Of a stretch of DNA of 64,000 nt, positions 35,425 through 43,523 are shown in pieces (the first letter of the stretch is position 1; each line of letters opens with the position of its first letter). The stretch is from Streptomyces canus. GTDB lineage: Bacteria; Actinomycetota; Actinomycetes; Streptomycetales; Streptomycetaceae. A program made the position numbers and the translations under genes. Location of the stretch: contig NZ_JAUSYQ010000002.1 in NCBI RefSeq assembly GCF_030816965.1, positions 9,352,001 to 9,416,000 on the forward strand. Direction: 5' to 3'. The notes below the pieces were generated by a model. That model was not told where the DNA came from, searched no databases, and saw nothing but the letters and a program-made list of their open reading frames with translations.

Positions 35425-36411
35425 TCAGCAGCCGTGCACCGGTGCCCGCTCGTCCAGGAGTCCTTCGCCCCGCAGGTCGTCCCACAGCTGTGCCGGGATC
35501 TGCGCGCCGAACGCTGCCGTGTTGCCCCGTACTTCCTCCGCCGTGCGCATGCCGACGACGATGCCCGCGACCGCCGGGTGGCGCAGCGGGAACGCCATCG
35601 CCAGCTCCGGGAGGGTCACGCCGTGCGCCTCGCAGACGTCGGCGATGCGGTGTGCACGGTGCAGCACGCGCGGCGCGGCGGGGGCGTAGTCGAAGGTGCT
35701 GCCCTCGGTGGGGCGGGCCGTGGCGAGCAGACCGGAGTTGAAGACCGACGCCGCCAGGACCGACACCCCGCGGTCCGTGCAGGCGGGCAGGAGTTCGTCC
35801 AGGGCACTGTGGTCCAGGAGCGTGTAGCGGCCGGACAGCATCACGACGTCGACGTCCGACTCCCTGACCAGCCGGGTCAGTTTGCCGGGGTGGTACATCC
35901 CCGCGCCGATCGCCCCCACCACGCCCTGGGCGCGGAGTTCGGCGAGGGCCGGGTATCCGTCACGCAACGCGTCCTCGAAACGCTCCTCCGCGTCGTGCAG
36001 GAACAGCACGTCGATACGGTCCACGCCCATCCGCTCCAGCGAGTCCTCCACGCTGCGCAGCACACCGTCCCGCGTGAAGTCCCACACCCTGCGGTGGGTG
36101 GCGGGCACCGCGAAGCTCTCGTCCGTACGGCCCGCCGGGTCCTGCGGGACCAGCAGACGGCCCACCTTCGTCGACAGGGTGAACTCGTCGCGCGGCCTGT
36201 CCCGGAGCAGAGCGCCGATGCGGCGCTCGGAGTGGCCGATGCCGTAGTGCGGGGAGGTGTCGAAGTAGCGGATACCGCTGTCCCAGGCCGCCTCCAGGGC
36301 GCCCGCGGCCGTCTCGTCGTCCAGCGGTGCGAAGAGTCCGCCGAGCGGACCGCCACCGAAGCCCAGCTCCGTGACGTGCACATCGGTCTTCCCGAGCCGG
36401 TTCCGCCTCAT
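35425..36411 (-). CDS. Aldo/keto reductase (D-threo-aldose dehydrogenase type)
   Basis: A 328-residue NAD(P)-dependent barrel. The catalytic residues are D and Y in RYFDTSPHYGIGHSERRIG, K in TLSTKVGRLLV and H in IDVLFLHDAEERF. The insert after STKVG and the phrase FNSGLLATARPTEGSTFDY match the group that oxidises L-fucose, D-threo-aldoses or pyridoxal. No pathway genes are adjacent, so the substrate stays open. It is transcribed alone, downstream of the histidine kinase gene. Confidence 0.87.
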   Translation of the reverse strand: MRRNRLGKTDVHVTELGFGGGPLGGLFAPLDDETAAGALEAAWDSGIRYFDTSPHYGIGHSERRIGALLRDRPRDEFTLSTKVGRLLVPQDPAGRTDESFAVPATHRRVWDFTRDGVLRSVEDSLERMGVDRIDVLFLHDAEERFEDALRDGYPALAELRAQGVVGAIGAGMYHPGKLTRLVRESDVDVVMLSGRYTLLDHSALDELLPACTDRGVSVLAASVFNSGLLATARPTEGSTFDYAPAAPRVLHRAHRIADVCEAHGVTLPELAMAFPLRHPAVAGIVVGMRTAEEVRGNTAAFGAQIPAQLWDDLRGEGLLDERAPVHGC

Positions 36412-36598
36412 CCACCGTTCCCCTCATCGGTCCGACATCGCGCGATCATCCTGCCGTGGCGAGCGCCCCACGGCCAAGGCGATTTACCGGCGCGTGGCTC
36501 TCCCACGGGCACAACACCCTTACTCGTACGCCGACTTGCACGCGTACCCCACGGCGTCCGCCAGCCGTGCTCTCCACCGGCTCGTCGGCGCGGCCCGC

Positions 36599-38707
36599 CT
36601 ACCTGTCGTTCCAGGCCTCGTAACCGCGGGCGGTGCCCTCGGGGAAACCGTTGTCCCTGAAGGCGGCCAGGGCCATGGTGTCGATGTCGGGCTCGGATCC
36701 CGTCCCCCGATAGGTGATCGTGTCCGGGAGCATCGCCAGCGCCGTCGTGCCCTGTCCCTCCTCGTGCGGGCGCAGCTGGACGCGGATGCCGTGCCGGTCC
36801 GCCAGCCGGCTGACCACGTACAGACCCATACGCTGGGAGATCGCGACGTCCACGGTGGGCGGGTCGGCCAGGCGGTGGTTGATGTCGGCCAGTTCCTCGG
36901 GCGGCAGCCCGATGCCCCGGTCGTGGATCTCGACCATGATCCGGCCGTCGGGCAGTCGCGCCGCGGTGACCAGGACACTGGAGTGCGGCGACGAGAACGT
37001 CGTCGCGTTCTCCAGCAGTTCCGCGAGCAGGTGCACCAGGTCGGTCACCGCACGCCCGTGGATCCGGGCCTCCGGGACACCCGACAACTCGACCCGCTCG
37101 TACTGCTCCACCTCCGAGGCGGCGGCGCGGATCACGTCGACCAGGGGCAGCGGCTGGTCCCACTGCTGGGCGGGGGTCTCGCCGCCGAGCACGAGGAGGT
37201 TCTCGCCGTTGCGGCGCACACGCGTGGCCAGATGGTCCAGCTTGAAGAGGTTCTCCAGCTGGTCGGGGTCGGCCTCCTTGCCCTCGAGACCGGTGATCAG
37301 GGCGAGTTGACGCTCGATCAGCGACTGGTTGCGGCGGGCCAGGTTGCTGAAGATGGTGTTGATGTTGGCGCGCAGCAGGGCCTGTTCGGCGGCGAGCCTG
37401 ATGGCCTCGCGGTGCACGTGGTCGAAGGCGCGGGCGACCTCGCCGATCTCGTCCGTGGTGGTGATCGGGATCGGCGCCACCTGGGCGTCGACCCGGCCCG
37501 GGATGGCCCGGGTGAGCTGGGTGAGCAGCGCGGGAAGACGCTGCTCGGCGATCTCGAGGGCCGAGGCGCTCAGCCGGCGCATGCTGGTGCTCATCGTCCG
37601 GGCCACCCAGGCGGCGAGCAGGAAGGCGGCGAGGACGGCGGTGAGTACCAGCGCCGCGTTGATGACGGCGTCGTTGCGGGCGTCGTCGGCGATGCTGTGG
37701 GCGTCCGCCAGCGCGCTGTCGGTGAGGTACACCTCGACGCTGCGGTACGCGTCGAAGCTGAGGGTCGAGGCGGCGAAGAACGTCTCGGGCGTGATGCCCT
37801 GCGCGGCGAGCTGCGCGGCCGACTTGCCCGAGGCGATCTCGGCGGCCATCTTCTCCAGGCTCGGCGGGGCCACGAAGGTCTTCCCCGCCGCCTCGGCCTG
37901 CGTCCGGTCCTGCTCGGCCTGCTCCTTGCCCCGCTTCTCCGCGTCGGACAGGGCCTTGCGCAGCCGCGTCATGTCCCCGGCGGTGCCGGCTCCGGCGTAC
38001 TCCTGGAGCGCGACCTGTTCGAGATAGACGTAGGAGCTGAACGAGCCGAGCTGGACCTGGAGTTCGCCCTCGGCGAGCTTGCCGCGGTCCTCGACGAGGA
38101 GGTGCGTGCCGATCGCCCGGATCAGGGATTCGGCGGCCTGGGTGAGGGAGGCGGCGTAGAGGGTGCGGCCGAAGCTGGCCTGGTTGCTGCTGCCGAAGCC
38201 GAGCTCGTTGGAGATCTCCATCAGCGGATGCTGGACGGCGTGGTAGCTCTCCTCGGTCTGCACACCGGTCAGCCGGGAGGTGAAGGCGTTCGCACGCACC
38301 GACGCGAGCTGCTTCTCGCCGGTGCGGACCAGCTGGACCCGGCGCTGCAGCCCGGCGGTCTGCGGCATCCGCTCCACCGCCTCGTCGAACGCCCTCGCGT
38401 CCGCGTCGGTGACGGCCCGGGCCTTGGCGACCACGTTCGACGTCCGGTCGCCCTTGACCAGGGGAATGACCGACACATCCCGTTCGTCGATGGCGTCGCT
38501 GGCGTACTTGTTCGCCGCCTGGACCAGTTCGGCCACGCGGACCGCGTCGTCGGCGTCCTGCCAGGTGTCCACGGAACGTTTGACGCGGATGCCGCCGAGG
38601 ACGAGGGCCACGATCACCGGGATGAGGAGGATGGCCTGGAGCTTTCTGGCCACGCGCCAGTTGCGGGTCCCCCATCCCCTGCGGGGGGCGGACGGTGTGT
38701 TCGACAA
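36599..38707 (-). CDS. NIT-domain membrane histidine kinase
   Basis: A sensor kinase of about 702 residues. An N-terminal membrane helix (LQAILLIPVIVALVLGGI) and a second near residue 370 (AALVLTAVLAAFLLAAWVA) enclose a large outer helical NIT-type sensing domain. HAMP follows, then the segment NLARRNQSLIERQLALITGL in the histidine position, and an ATPase domain with N in LLAELLENATTFSSP, DRGIGLPPEELA and MGLYVVSRLADRHGI. This is the type found in Streptomyces conservons, but no roadblock, DUF742 or GTPase gene follows, so it is an orphan. The TTG at 38707 has GAGG upstream; a GTG at 38764 has none. Confidence 0.82.
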   Translation of the reverse strand: MSNTPSAPRRGWGTRNWRVARKLQAILLIPVIVALVLGGIRVKRSVDTWQDADDAVRVAELVQAANKYASDAIDERDVSVIPLVKGDRTSNVVAKARAVTDADARAFDEAVERMPQTAGLQRRVQLVRTGEKQLASVRANAFTSRLTGVQTEESYHAVQHPLMEISNELGFGSSNQASFGRTLYAASLTQAAESLIRAIGTHLLVEDRGKLAEGELQVQLGSFSSYVYLEQVALQEYAGAGTAGDMTRLRKALSDAEKRGKEQAEQDRTQAEAAGKTFVAPPSLEKMAAEIASGKSAAQLAAQGITPETFFAASTLSFDAYRSVEVYLTDSALADAHSIADDARNDAVINAALVLTAVLAAFLLAAWVARTMSTSMRRLSASALEIAEQRLPALLTQLTRAIPGRVDAQVAPIPITTTDEIGEVARAFDHVHREAIRLAAEQALLRANINTIFSNLARRNQSLIERQLALITGLEGKEADPDQLENLFKLDHLATRVRRNGENLLVLGGETPAQQWDQPLPLVDVIRAAASEVEQYERVELSGVPEARIHGRAVTDLVHLLAELLENATTFSSPHSSVLVTAARLPDGRIMVEIHDRGIGLPPEELADINHRLADPPTVDVAISQRMGLYVVSRLADRHGIRVQLRPHEEGQGTTALAMLPDTITYRGTGSEPDIDTMALAAFRDNGFPEGTARGYEAWNDR

Positions 38708-39157
38708 GATGGCCTCACGGTTCTGGTTCGCCTCGCGTCCTGCACTCCTAATAACGCGGTGCACAGGGGTGGTTGTTCAGATCGGCGCATCGGGCGATTC
38801 GAGGAGGGGTGCGCAGGATGAGCGGTTGTGGCCCATTCCTAGCACCACGTCATCACTGTCGACCGGCCTTTCGCCGAAGTGGGTGTTGCCCCGGTGTCAC
38901 AGATCCCGTCGCCGTCCTGGCCTGCTGAAGGAAACCCCGAACCTCGGCCCCCGTGACACCGGCACGCTCCGCACCCAGTGGAGCCCGTCGATGCCTACCG
39001 CGCCCACCGTGAGGCTCACCAGGCCGACGGTCTCCCCGTCCTTACGGATGAGCAGGCTGGGCAGGCTGGACAGAAAGCCGATGCTACGGCGGTCCCGCCG
39101 GGTCCCCTGGCAGCGCGACGGAAGCCGCGCGGGACGCCCGCGGACAGGGAGCCGCTC
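38708..39157. other. Gap between kinase and phosphatase, with a possible gene remnant
   Basis: No credible complete gene. On the minus strand, in the same frame as the phosphatase and after its stop, an open frame down to 38897 reads SSLPSLLIRKDGETVGLVSL and TVGAVGIDGLHWVRSVPV. These phrases look protein-like, weakly recalling the C-terminal domain of some ECF sigma factors, but there is no start or ribosome site. It may be a fragment of a lost gene. Confidence 0.25.
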
Positions 39158-40279
39158 TCAGCGGCGCGGGGCGCGGCGGACCGTCAGGACGGCGACGTCG
39201 TCGTGCGGGCCACCGCGGCCGGCGAACGCGCGGGCGTCGTCGTGCAGGGCCTGCGGCAGCTCGGTGGGGGAGAGGCCGACGTACTTCATCAGGCGCTCGT
39301 CGACCGGGTAGAACGTGCCGTCCGCGGAGCGGGTCTCCGTCAGGCCGTCGGTGCTCAGCAGCAGCGTCGCGCCCTCGGGGAACTCGAACCAGCCCACGGT
39401 CGTGGGCTCGTGGGCGAGTTCGGCCAGGCCGAGCGGGACGCCGGGATCCAGTTCGGGAGTGCTGATCGTCCCCTCGTGCAGCACATGAGGCAGGACGTGT
39501 CCGCAGTTGACGGCCTGTACCTCGGTCTCCGCGTCCACGCAGACGACGAGGGCGGTGACGAAGCGTTCGTCGTCACCGGTGTGCAGGGCATAGGAGTTGT
39601 GCCGCACGACGGCGGCGTCCAGGGCGTCCACGAGCCCGGTGAGGGTGGGCTCGCGGTTGGCCACCTCCCGGAAGGCGCCGATGACGGCGAACGCGGAGCC
39701 CACGGCGGCGAGCCCCTTGCCCTGCACGTCCCCGATCAGCACCCGGGTCCCGAAGGGCGAGTCGACGACGTCGTAGATGTCGCCGCCGACCAGCCGTTCC
39801 TCCTGGAGCGGCTCGTACACGCCGTTGACCAGGACGTCGTCGGTGAGCAGGGGGAGAGGGTGCAGGATGTGCCGTTGCATGGCCGCGGCGGTCGAGCGCA
39901 GACGCAGCATCGCGTGCTCGCGTCGGATCCGCCGGTGGCAGGCGTAGACGGAGGTGGCCGCCAGGGCCAGGGTGAACAGGATCAGCAGGAGCCGGTCGAA
40001 CCAGTGGCCCCCGTCGCGGTCCCGCAGCAGCACACTGGCGGTGACGACCATCGCCGTCCACACGGCGACGAACGTCGTCTGCCGGACCGTGCCCAGCGCC
40101 GAGGCGGCGCCCGGCAGGAACACCAGGAGCCCCAGGAGCCACACCTCGGAGCCGGACAGCGTGCCGAGGACCTCGACCAGGCCCGTCACGGTCACCACCC
40201 CGGCGACCAGCTGGACGTTGCCCGGAGGCTCGATGGCGTCGAAGGTGTCGCCAGGTCTCTTGCGGCGGCTACCTGTCAT
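39158..40279 (-). CDS. Membrane SpoIIE/PP2C-type serine phosphatase
   Basis: A 373-residue protein with four or so N-terminal membrane segments (residues about 20-110) and a C-terminal PP2C-like domain. Metal-binding aspartates are in ERLVGGDIYDVVDS and VLIGDVQGKGLAAVG, with more in LLLSTDGLTETR and RGGPHDDVAVLTVRR. In Streptomyces such phosphatases act on anti-sigma-factor antagonists, linking a membrane signal to an alternative sigma factor. No anti-sigma gene is next to it. It is divergent from the broken lacI gene. Confidence 0.88.
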   Translation of the reverse strand: MTGSRRKRPGDTFDAIEPPGNVQLVAGVVTVTGLVEVLGTLSGSEVWLLGLLVFLPGAASALGTVRQTTFVAVWTAMVVTASVLLRDRDGGHWFDRLLLILFTLALAATSVYACHRRIRREHAMLRLRSTAAAMQRHILHPLPLLTDDVLVNGVYEPLQEERLVGGDIYDVVDSPFGTRVLIGDVQGKGLAAVGSAFAVIGAFREVANREPTLTGLVDALDAAVVRHNSYALHTGDDERFVTALVVCVDAETEVQAVNCGHVLPHVLHEGTISTPELDPGVPLGLAELAHEPTTVGWFEFPEGATLLLSTDGLTETRSADGTFYPVDERLMKYVGLSPTELPQALHDDARAFAGRGGPHDDVAVLTVRRAPRR

Positions 40280-40350
40280 GCGTGCTCCCGGGCAGGTGGT
40301 GATCTCCCCCTACGGTATGCAGGCCCGCTCAGGCCCGGTGACACGCCCCG

Positions 40351-41100
40351 CCGATCCGACCGGCCGAGCGGCTCGGATACGACGTCCTGCTCTCGGCGGC
40401 GGTCCAGGGGCGCAGCGAGGCCAAGGCGGTCGAGGCCCTCCTCGGGCACCACTGCGAGGCGCTGATCCTGCTCGGCTGCGACGCGGACGCCGGCTGTCTC
40501 GACGCGCTCGGTCAGCGGGTGACCGTATCGGTCAGCCGTCGAGCCCCGCCGGCCCGCGTGGACGTCGTGCACAGCGCCGAGAGCAAGGGTGTCCGGCAGG
40601 CCACGGACCACCTGATCGAACTCGGCCACCGCAGGATCGTGCACATCGACGGCGGCCGGGGCCCCCGGTCCGCCGAACGGCGGCGCTCCTACCGGGCCGC
40701 GATGCGCCGGCACGGCCTCGAGTCGGAGACCCGGGTCATCCCGGTGAGCACACCGAGCAGTCCGGTATCGAGACCGGCAGGCCGCTCCTGGCGGAGCGGG
40801 ACCGCGGGCTGCCGCTGCCGACCGCGGTGCTCGCGGGCAACGACCGGTGCGCAATGGACCTGTTGATGCCGCCGGCCCGGGCCGGTGTCGAGGTTCCGCG
40901 GGACATGTCCGTCGTCGGTTACGACGACAGCCACCTCTCCCATCCCATGCCGATCGGCCTCACCACTGTGCGCCAGGACGCGGTGCTGATGGCCGAGCGC
41001 GCGGTGCGGTTCGCCGTGGAGCGGCTGGAGAATCCGCAACTGGAGCCGCACGAGGCCGTGTGGGACCCGAAGCTCGTCGTGCGCGGCACTAAGTGGGCCA
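40351..41100 (+). pseudogene. Broken lacI-family regulator gene (no HTH, one frameshift)
   Basis: The sequence picks up in the middle of a LacI effector domain (AERLGYDVLLSAAVQGRSEA, then TDHLIELGHRRIVHIDGG) with no DNA-binding headpiece or start codon. Near 40742 one base is missing: before it the frame reads ESETRVIP, and after it, in another frame, EHTEQSGIETGRPLLAERDR, where intact relatives read PG-x-YTEESG. The rest (VLAGNDRCAMDLL, MSVVGYDDSHLSHPMPIGLT, DPKLVVRG) is well preserved, so the damage is recent. The normal stop is also lost. Confidence 0.85.
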
Positions 41101-41230
41101 CCGCCGCGGGAAGCGTCCGGAAGGTTTCGCCGCGGGCCACGGCTGCGGTCAGGGCGGCGTCGATGCTCGAGACGGCCGCCGCCGCGTGGACGTGTCCGTC
41201 GGCCGGCTGCCCGGGTGCCGAGCCCCCGCC

Positions 41231-42943
41231 TCAGCCCTCGTACTCCCGCAGTTTGCGGTACAGCGTGGCCCGCCCGATGCCGAGTACCGCCGCCGCGCGG
41301 GACTTGTTGCCGCCGTGACGGTGCAGCGTCTCCAGGATCGTGGCGCGTTCGGCGTGTTCCATCGGGCTGAGCGGACGGACGGCGGGCCCTTCCCGCACGG
41401 TGCCCGGCAGTTCGGCCCGGCGCACCGGCCCGGAGGCCCGGCGGTGTTCCGCCAGCGCCTGGACGACATGGGCGAGTTCGGTGACGTTTCCGGGCCACGG
41501 ATGCTGTTCGAGCGCGCGCAGGGCGTCCAGGGTCCAGGTCAGCGGAGGATTCCCCGGTGCGGGGCGCGGCGTGAGGGCCGACAGCAACTCCCGGATGTCC
41601 TCGGTGCGTTCACGCAGTGGCGGGAGGACGACCGTGCGGGCGGCCAGTTTGTCGAGGAGCCGTTGAAGGCAGGGGCCGGGCGCAGTGCCGGGGGTGTGGG
41701 TGACCAGCAGCCGGGCGTCCGGGTGCGCGTCGAGCAGGGAGTTGAGCGTGGCCACGGCGGGCTGCGTCAGCCGCTCGGCGTGCCGGAGGATGAGGGGGCT
41801 CACCGCGGCCCATGCCGTCAAGACCCCCTCGAGCGCGCCGCCTTCGGCCGCGTCGACGGTCTCGATGTCGGCCGGACCCAGCAACTCCCGGGCCAGGGCG
41901 GTCTTCCCCGTTCCTCGTTCACCGGTCAGCAGCACGGGCTCGGGGGAGCGGACCAGTTCGGCGGCGCGTTCCACGGCGTACCGCCACGGAAGGGAGGACC
42001 CCGTCAGACGGGGGAGCGGGCGTGGCCTGGGCCGCGGCGTGCCTTGGTCCTGCGGCTCCAGGACGGCCACGATCCCCATGACCACGCCCGCCTGCCGCAC
42101 CAGGTCGATCCGAGCGCCGCAGCCCGCTCCCTCGGGCAGCTCGGCGCCGGCCGGCGCGTCCGTGTGCCGTGCCGTCGTCGCCGTACGCTCCAGAACCCGA
42201 AGGACCTCCTCAGTCATCAGCCGCTCCGCCGCCGCGCTGATCAGGCGGTTGCGGCCGTCCAGTGCGACCACCGCGCGGTCCTCTTCACACGCGGCTCGCA
42301 AGTAGGCGTCCAGAAGAACCTGTTCGGCACGTCCCGCCCGGGCGAGAAGTTCGGCCTCCACGGCAGCGGCAGCGGCCTCGGCGAGGGCTGCCTGCGGGTG
42401 CGGCGGGCATCCGCCGCACAGGTGGGAGGCGACGGTGAGCGTGCCGAGTGCCTGTCCGCTCTTCGGCGCGAGCACCGGGACGCTGACCGCCGACACGTCC
42501 TGCCACACGTCGAGGAAGTGCTCGGGTCCGTGCACCTCGGCCCGGCGCCGACTGCGCAGGGCGAGGGCCGCGCTGTTGTGGCCGACCTCCTGCTCCGACA
42601 GCCCCGGGAGCGGGGTGAGCTCGGGCGCGCTCCCGGACGTCCACAGCACGCGCAGTCGCGCGTCGGTGAGGAGGAGGACCGAGCGGCCGGTGTCCAGGGC
42701 GGGGGCGATCCGTTCGAGCACCGGACGGGCGGCGCCGAGGAGCGGCGACTCGACCGGCCGGGGCGGAGAGGCGGCCGGCTCCTTCAGGTCGTGCGGTACG
42801 CCGAAGAACCGGGCCCGCCGCCACGCCGCGAGGACCTCCTCCGGCACACCGTCGGGCAGCGGGCGGCCGGACAGGAAGCGCTCACGCGCCACTCGCAGCG
42901 GTGGGAGGGCGTGGACGGCGGGGGAGGGCTCTGTGGTGGTCAC
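41231..42943 (-). CDS. AcoR-like GAF/AAA+/Fis regulator of the hydroxyquinol operon
   Basis: A 570-residue regulator with an N-terminal GAF-type sensing part (EVGHNSAALALRSRRRAEVH is typical), a central degenerate AAA+ domain with Walker A LLTGERGTGKTALARELLG, and a C-terminal Fis-type helix-turn-helix (HRHGGNKSRAAAVLGIGRAT). The AAA+ domain is short, and the GAFTGA loop that contacts sigma-54 is absent, which fits an organism without sigma-54. The GTG at 42943 fits the frame. It is divergent from the aromatic monooxygenase operon and is probably its activator. Confidence 0.82.
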   Translation of the reverse strand: MTTTEPSPAVHALPPLRVARERFLSGRPLPDGVPEEVLAAWRRARFFGVPHDLKEPAASPPRPVESPLLGAARPVLERIAPALDTGRSVLLLTDARLRVLWTSGSAPELTPLPGLSEQEVGHNSAALALRSRRRAEVHGPEHFLDVWQDVSAVSVPVLAPKSGQALGTLTVASHLCGGCPPHPQAALAEAAAAAVEAELLARAGRAEQVLLDAYLRAACEEDRAVVALDGRNRLISAAAERLMTEEVLRVLERTATTARHTDAPAGAELPEGAGCGARIDLVRQAGVVMGIVAVLEPQDQGTPRPRPRPLPRLTGSSLPWRYAVERAAELVRSPEPVLLTGERGTGKTALARELLGPADIETVDAAEGGALEGVLTAWAAVSPLILRHAERLTQPAVATLNSLLDAHPDARLLVTHTPGTAPGPCLQRLLDKLAARTVVLPPLRERTEDIRELLSALTPRPAPGNPPLTWTLDALRALEQHPWPGNVTELAHVVQALAEHRRASGPVRRAELPGTVREGPAVRPLSPMEHAERATILETLHRHGGNKSRAAAVLGIGRATLYRKLREYEG

Positions 42944-42965
42944 GACGTACCCACCGTAGCGGGTT

Positions 42966-43143
42966 ACGTTGAACGGGCAACGACTGGCTCGCGTGCAGGC
43001 GGCGTCCGGCGTGACGGCTGCGGGCGTGCCGGGGGGTGTGACGTGGCGGTTGCCACGTTGAACGGGCAACGACTGGCTCATGCGGAGGCGGCGCCCGGAG
43101 TGACGGCTGCGGTCGTGCCGGGGGGCGTGACGTGGCGATTGCC
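42966..43143. repeat. 89-bp tandem duplication
   Basis: Copies at 42966-43054 and 43055-43143 are exactly 89 bp each and start with ACGTTGAACGGGCAACGACT. Both contain GTTGAACGGGCAAC, a short GTTG/CAAC inverted repeat, right upstream of the regulator start. The copies differ by scattered substitutions and no indels. Confidence 0.9.
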
Positions 43144-43209
43144 GCGCGTCGGGTGGTGGGTGGTGTGGCGGTTGCCGTGCGTCGGGTGGTGGGTGGTGCG
43201 GCGGTTGCC
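43144..43209. repeat. 33-bp tandem duplication
   Basis: Copies at 43144-43176 and 43177-43209 differ at two positions (core GTCGGGTGGTGGGTGGTG) and end in the same GCGGTTGCC that closes the 89-bp units. Confidence 0.9.
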
Positions 43210-43313
43210 GCGCAGGGCGGCGGTGTCAGATGAGGGGCCAGTCGCGCGCAGTAACCGATGCCCGTGTGGCGGCTGCCCGCACGACGGCCGGGTTGCGTGC
43301 TGAGTCTGGCCCC

Positions 43314-43434
43314 GGCACCCGCTGCCTCCTCTCCTGACCGCCCGCGTCCTGGCACCCGCTGTCTCCTCCACCGACCGCCCGCGTCCCGGCACCCGCTGTC
43401 CCCTCCACCCACCGCCCGCCCGGCACCCGCTGCC
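43314..43434. repeat. 37-bp tandem repeat, about 3.3 copies
   Basis: GGCACCCGCTG recurs at 43314, 43351, 43388 and 43422, giving spacings of 37, 37 and 34. The unit also contains CCACCGACCGCCCGCGTC. Together with the 89-bp and 33-bp repeats it fills most of the 580-bp divergent region. Confidence 0.85.
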
Positions 43435-43436
43435 GA

Positions 43437-43453
43437 TGTCTCGTATTGAGACA
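43437..43453. promoter_or_regulatory. TGTCTC-N5-GAGACA inverted repeat before the monooxygenase
   Basis: TGTCTCGTATTGAGACA is a 6+5+6 perfect inverted repeat 71 nt upstream of the monooxygenase GTG. It is a good candidate for the upstream activating site of the divergent AcoR-like regulator. Confidence 0.6.
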
Positions 43454-43523
43454 CCCGCACACCGTCGTACCGCACCATGATCAAGACTGTCCGTCGTCCG
43501 TGAGCCCACGTCAGGAGCGCCCC

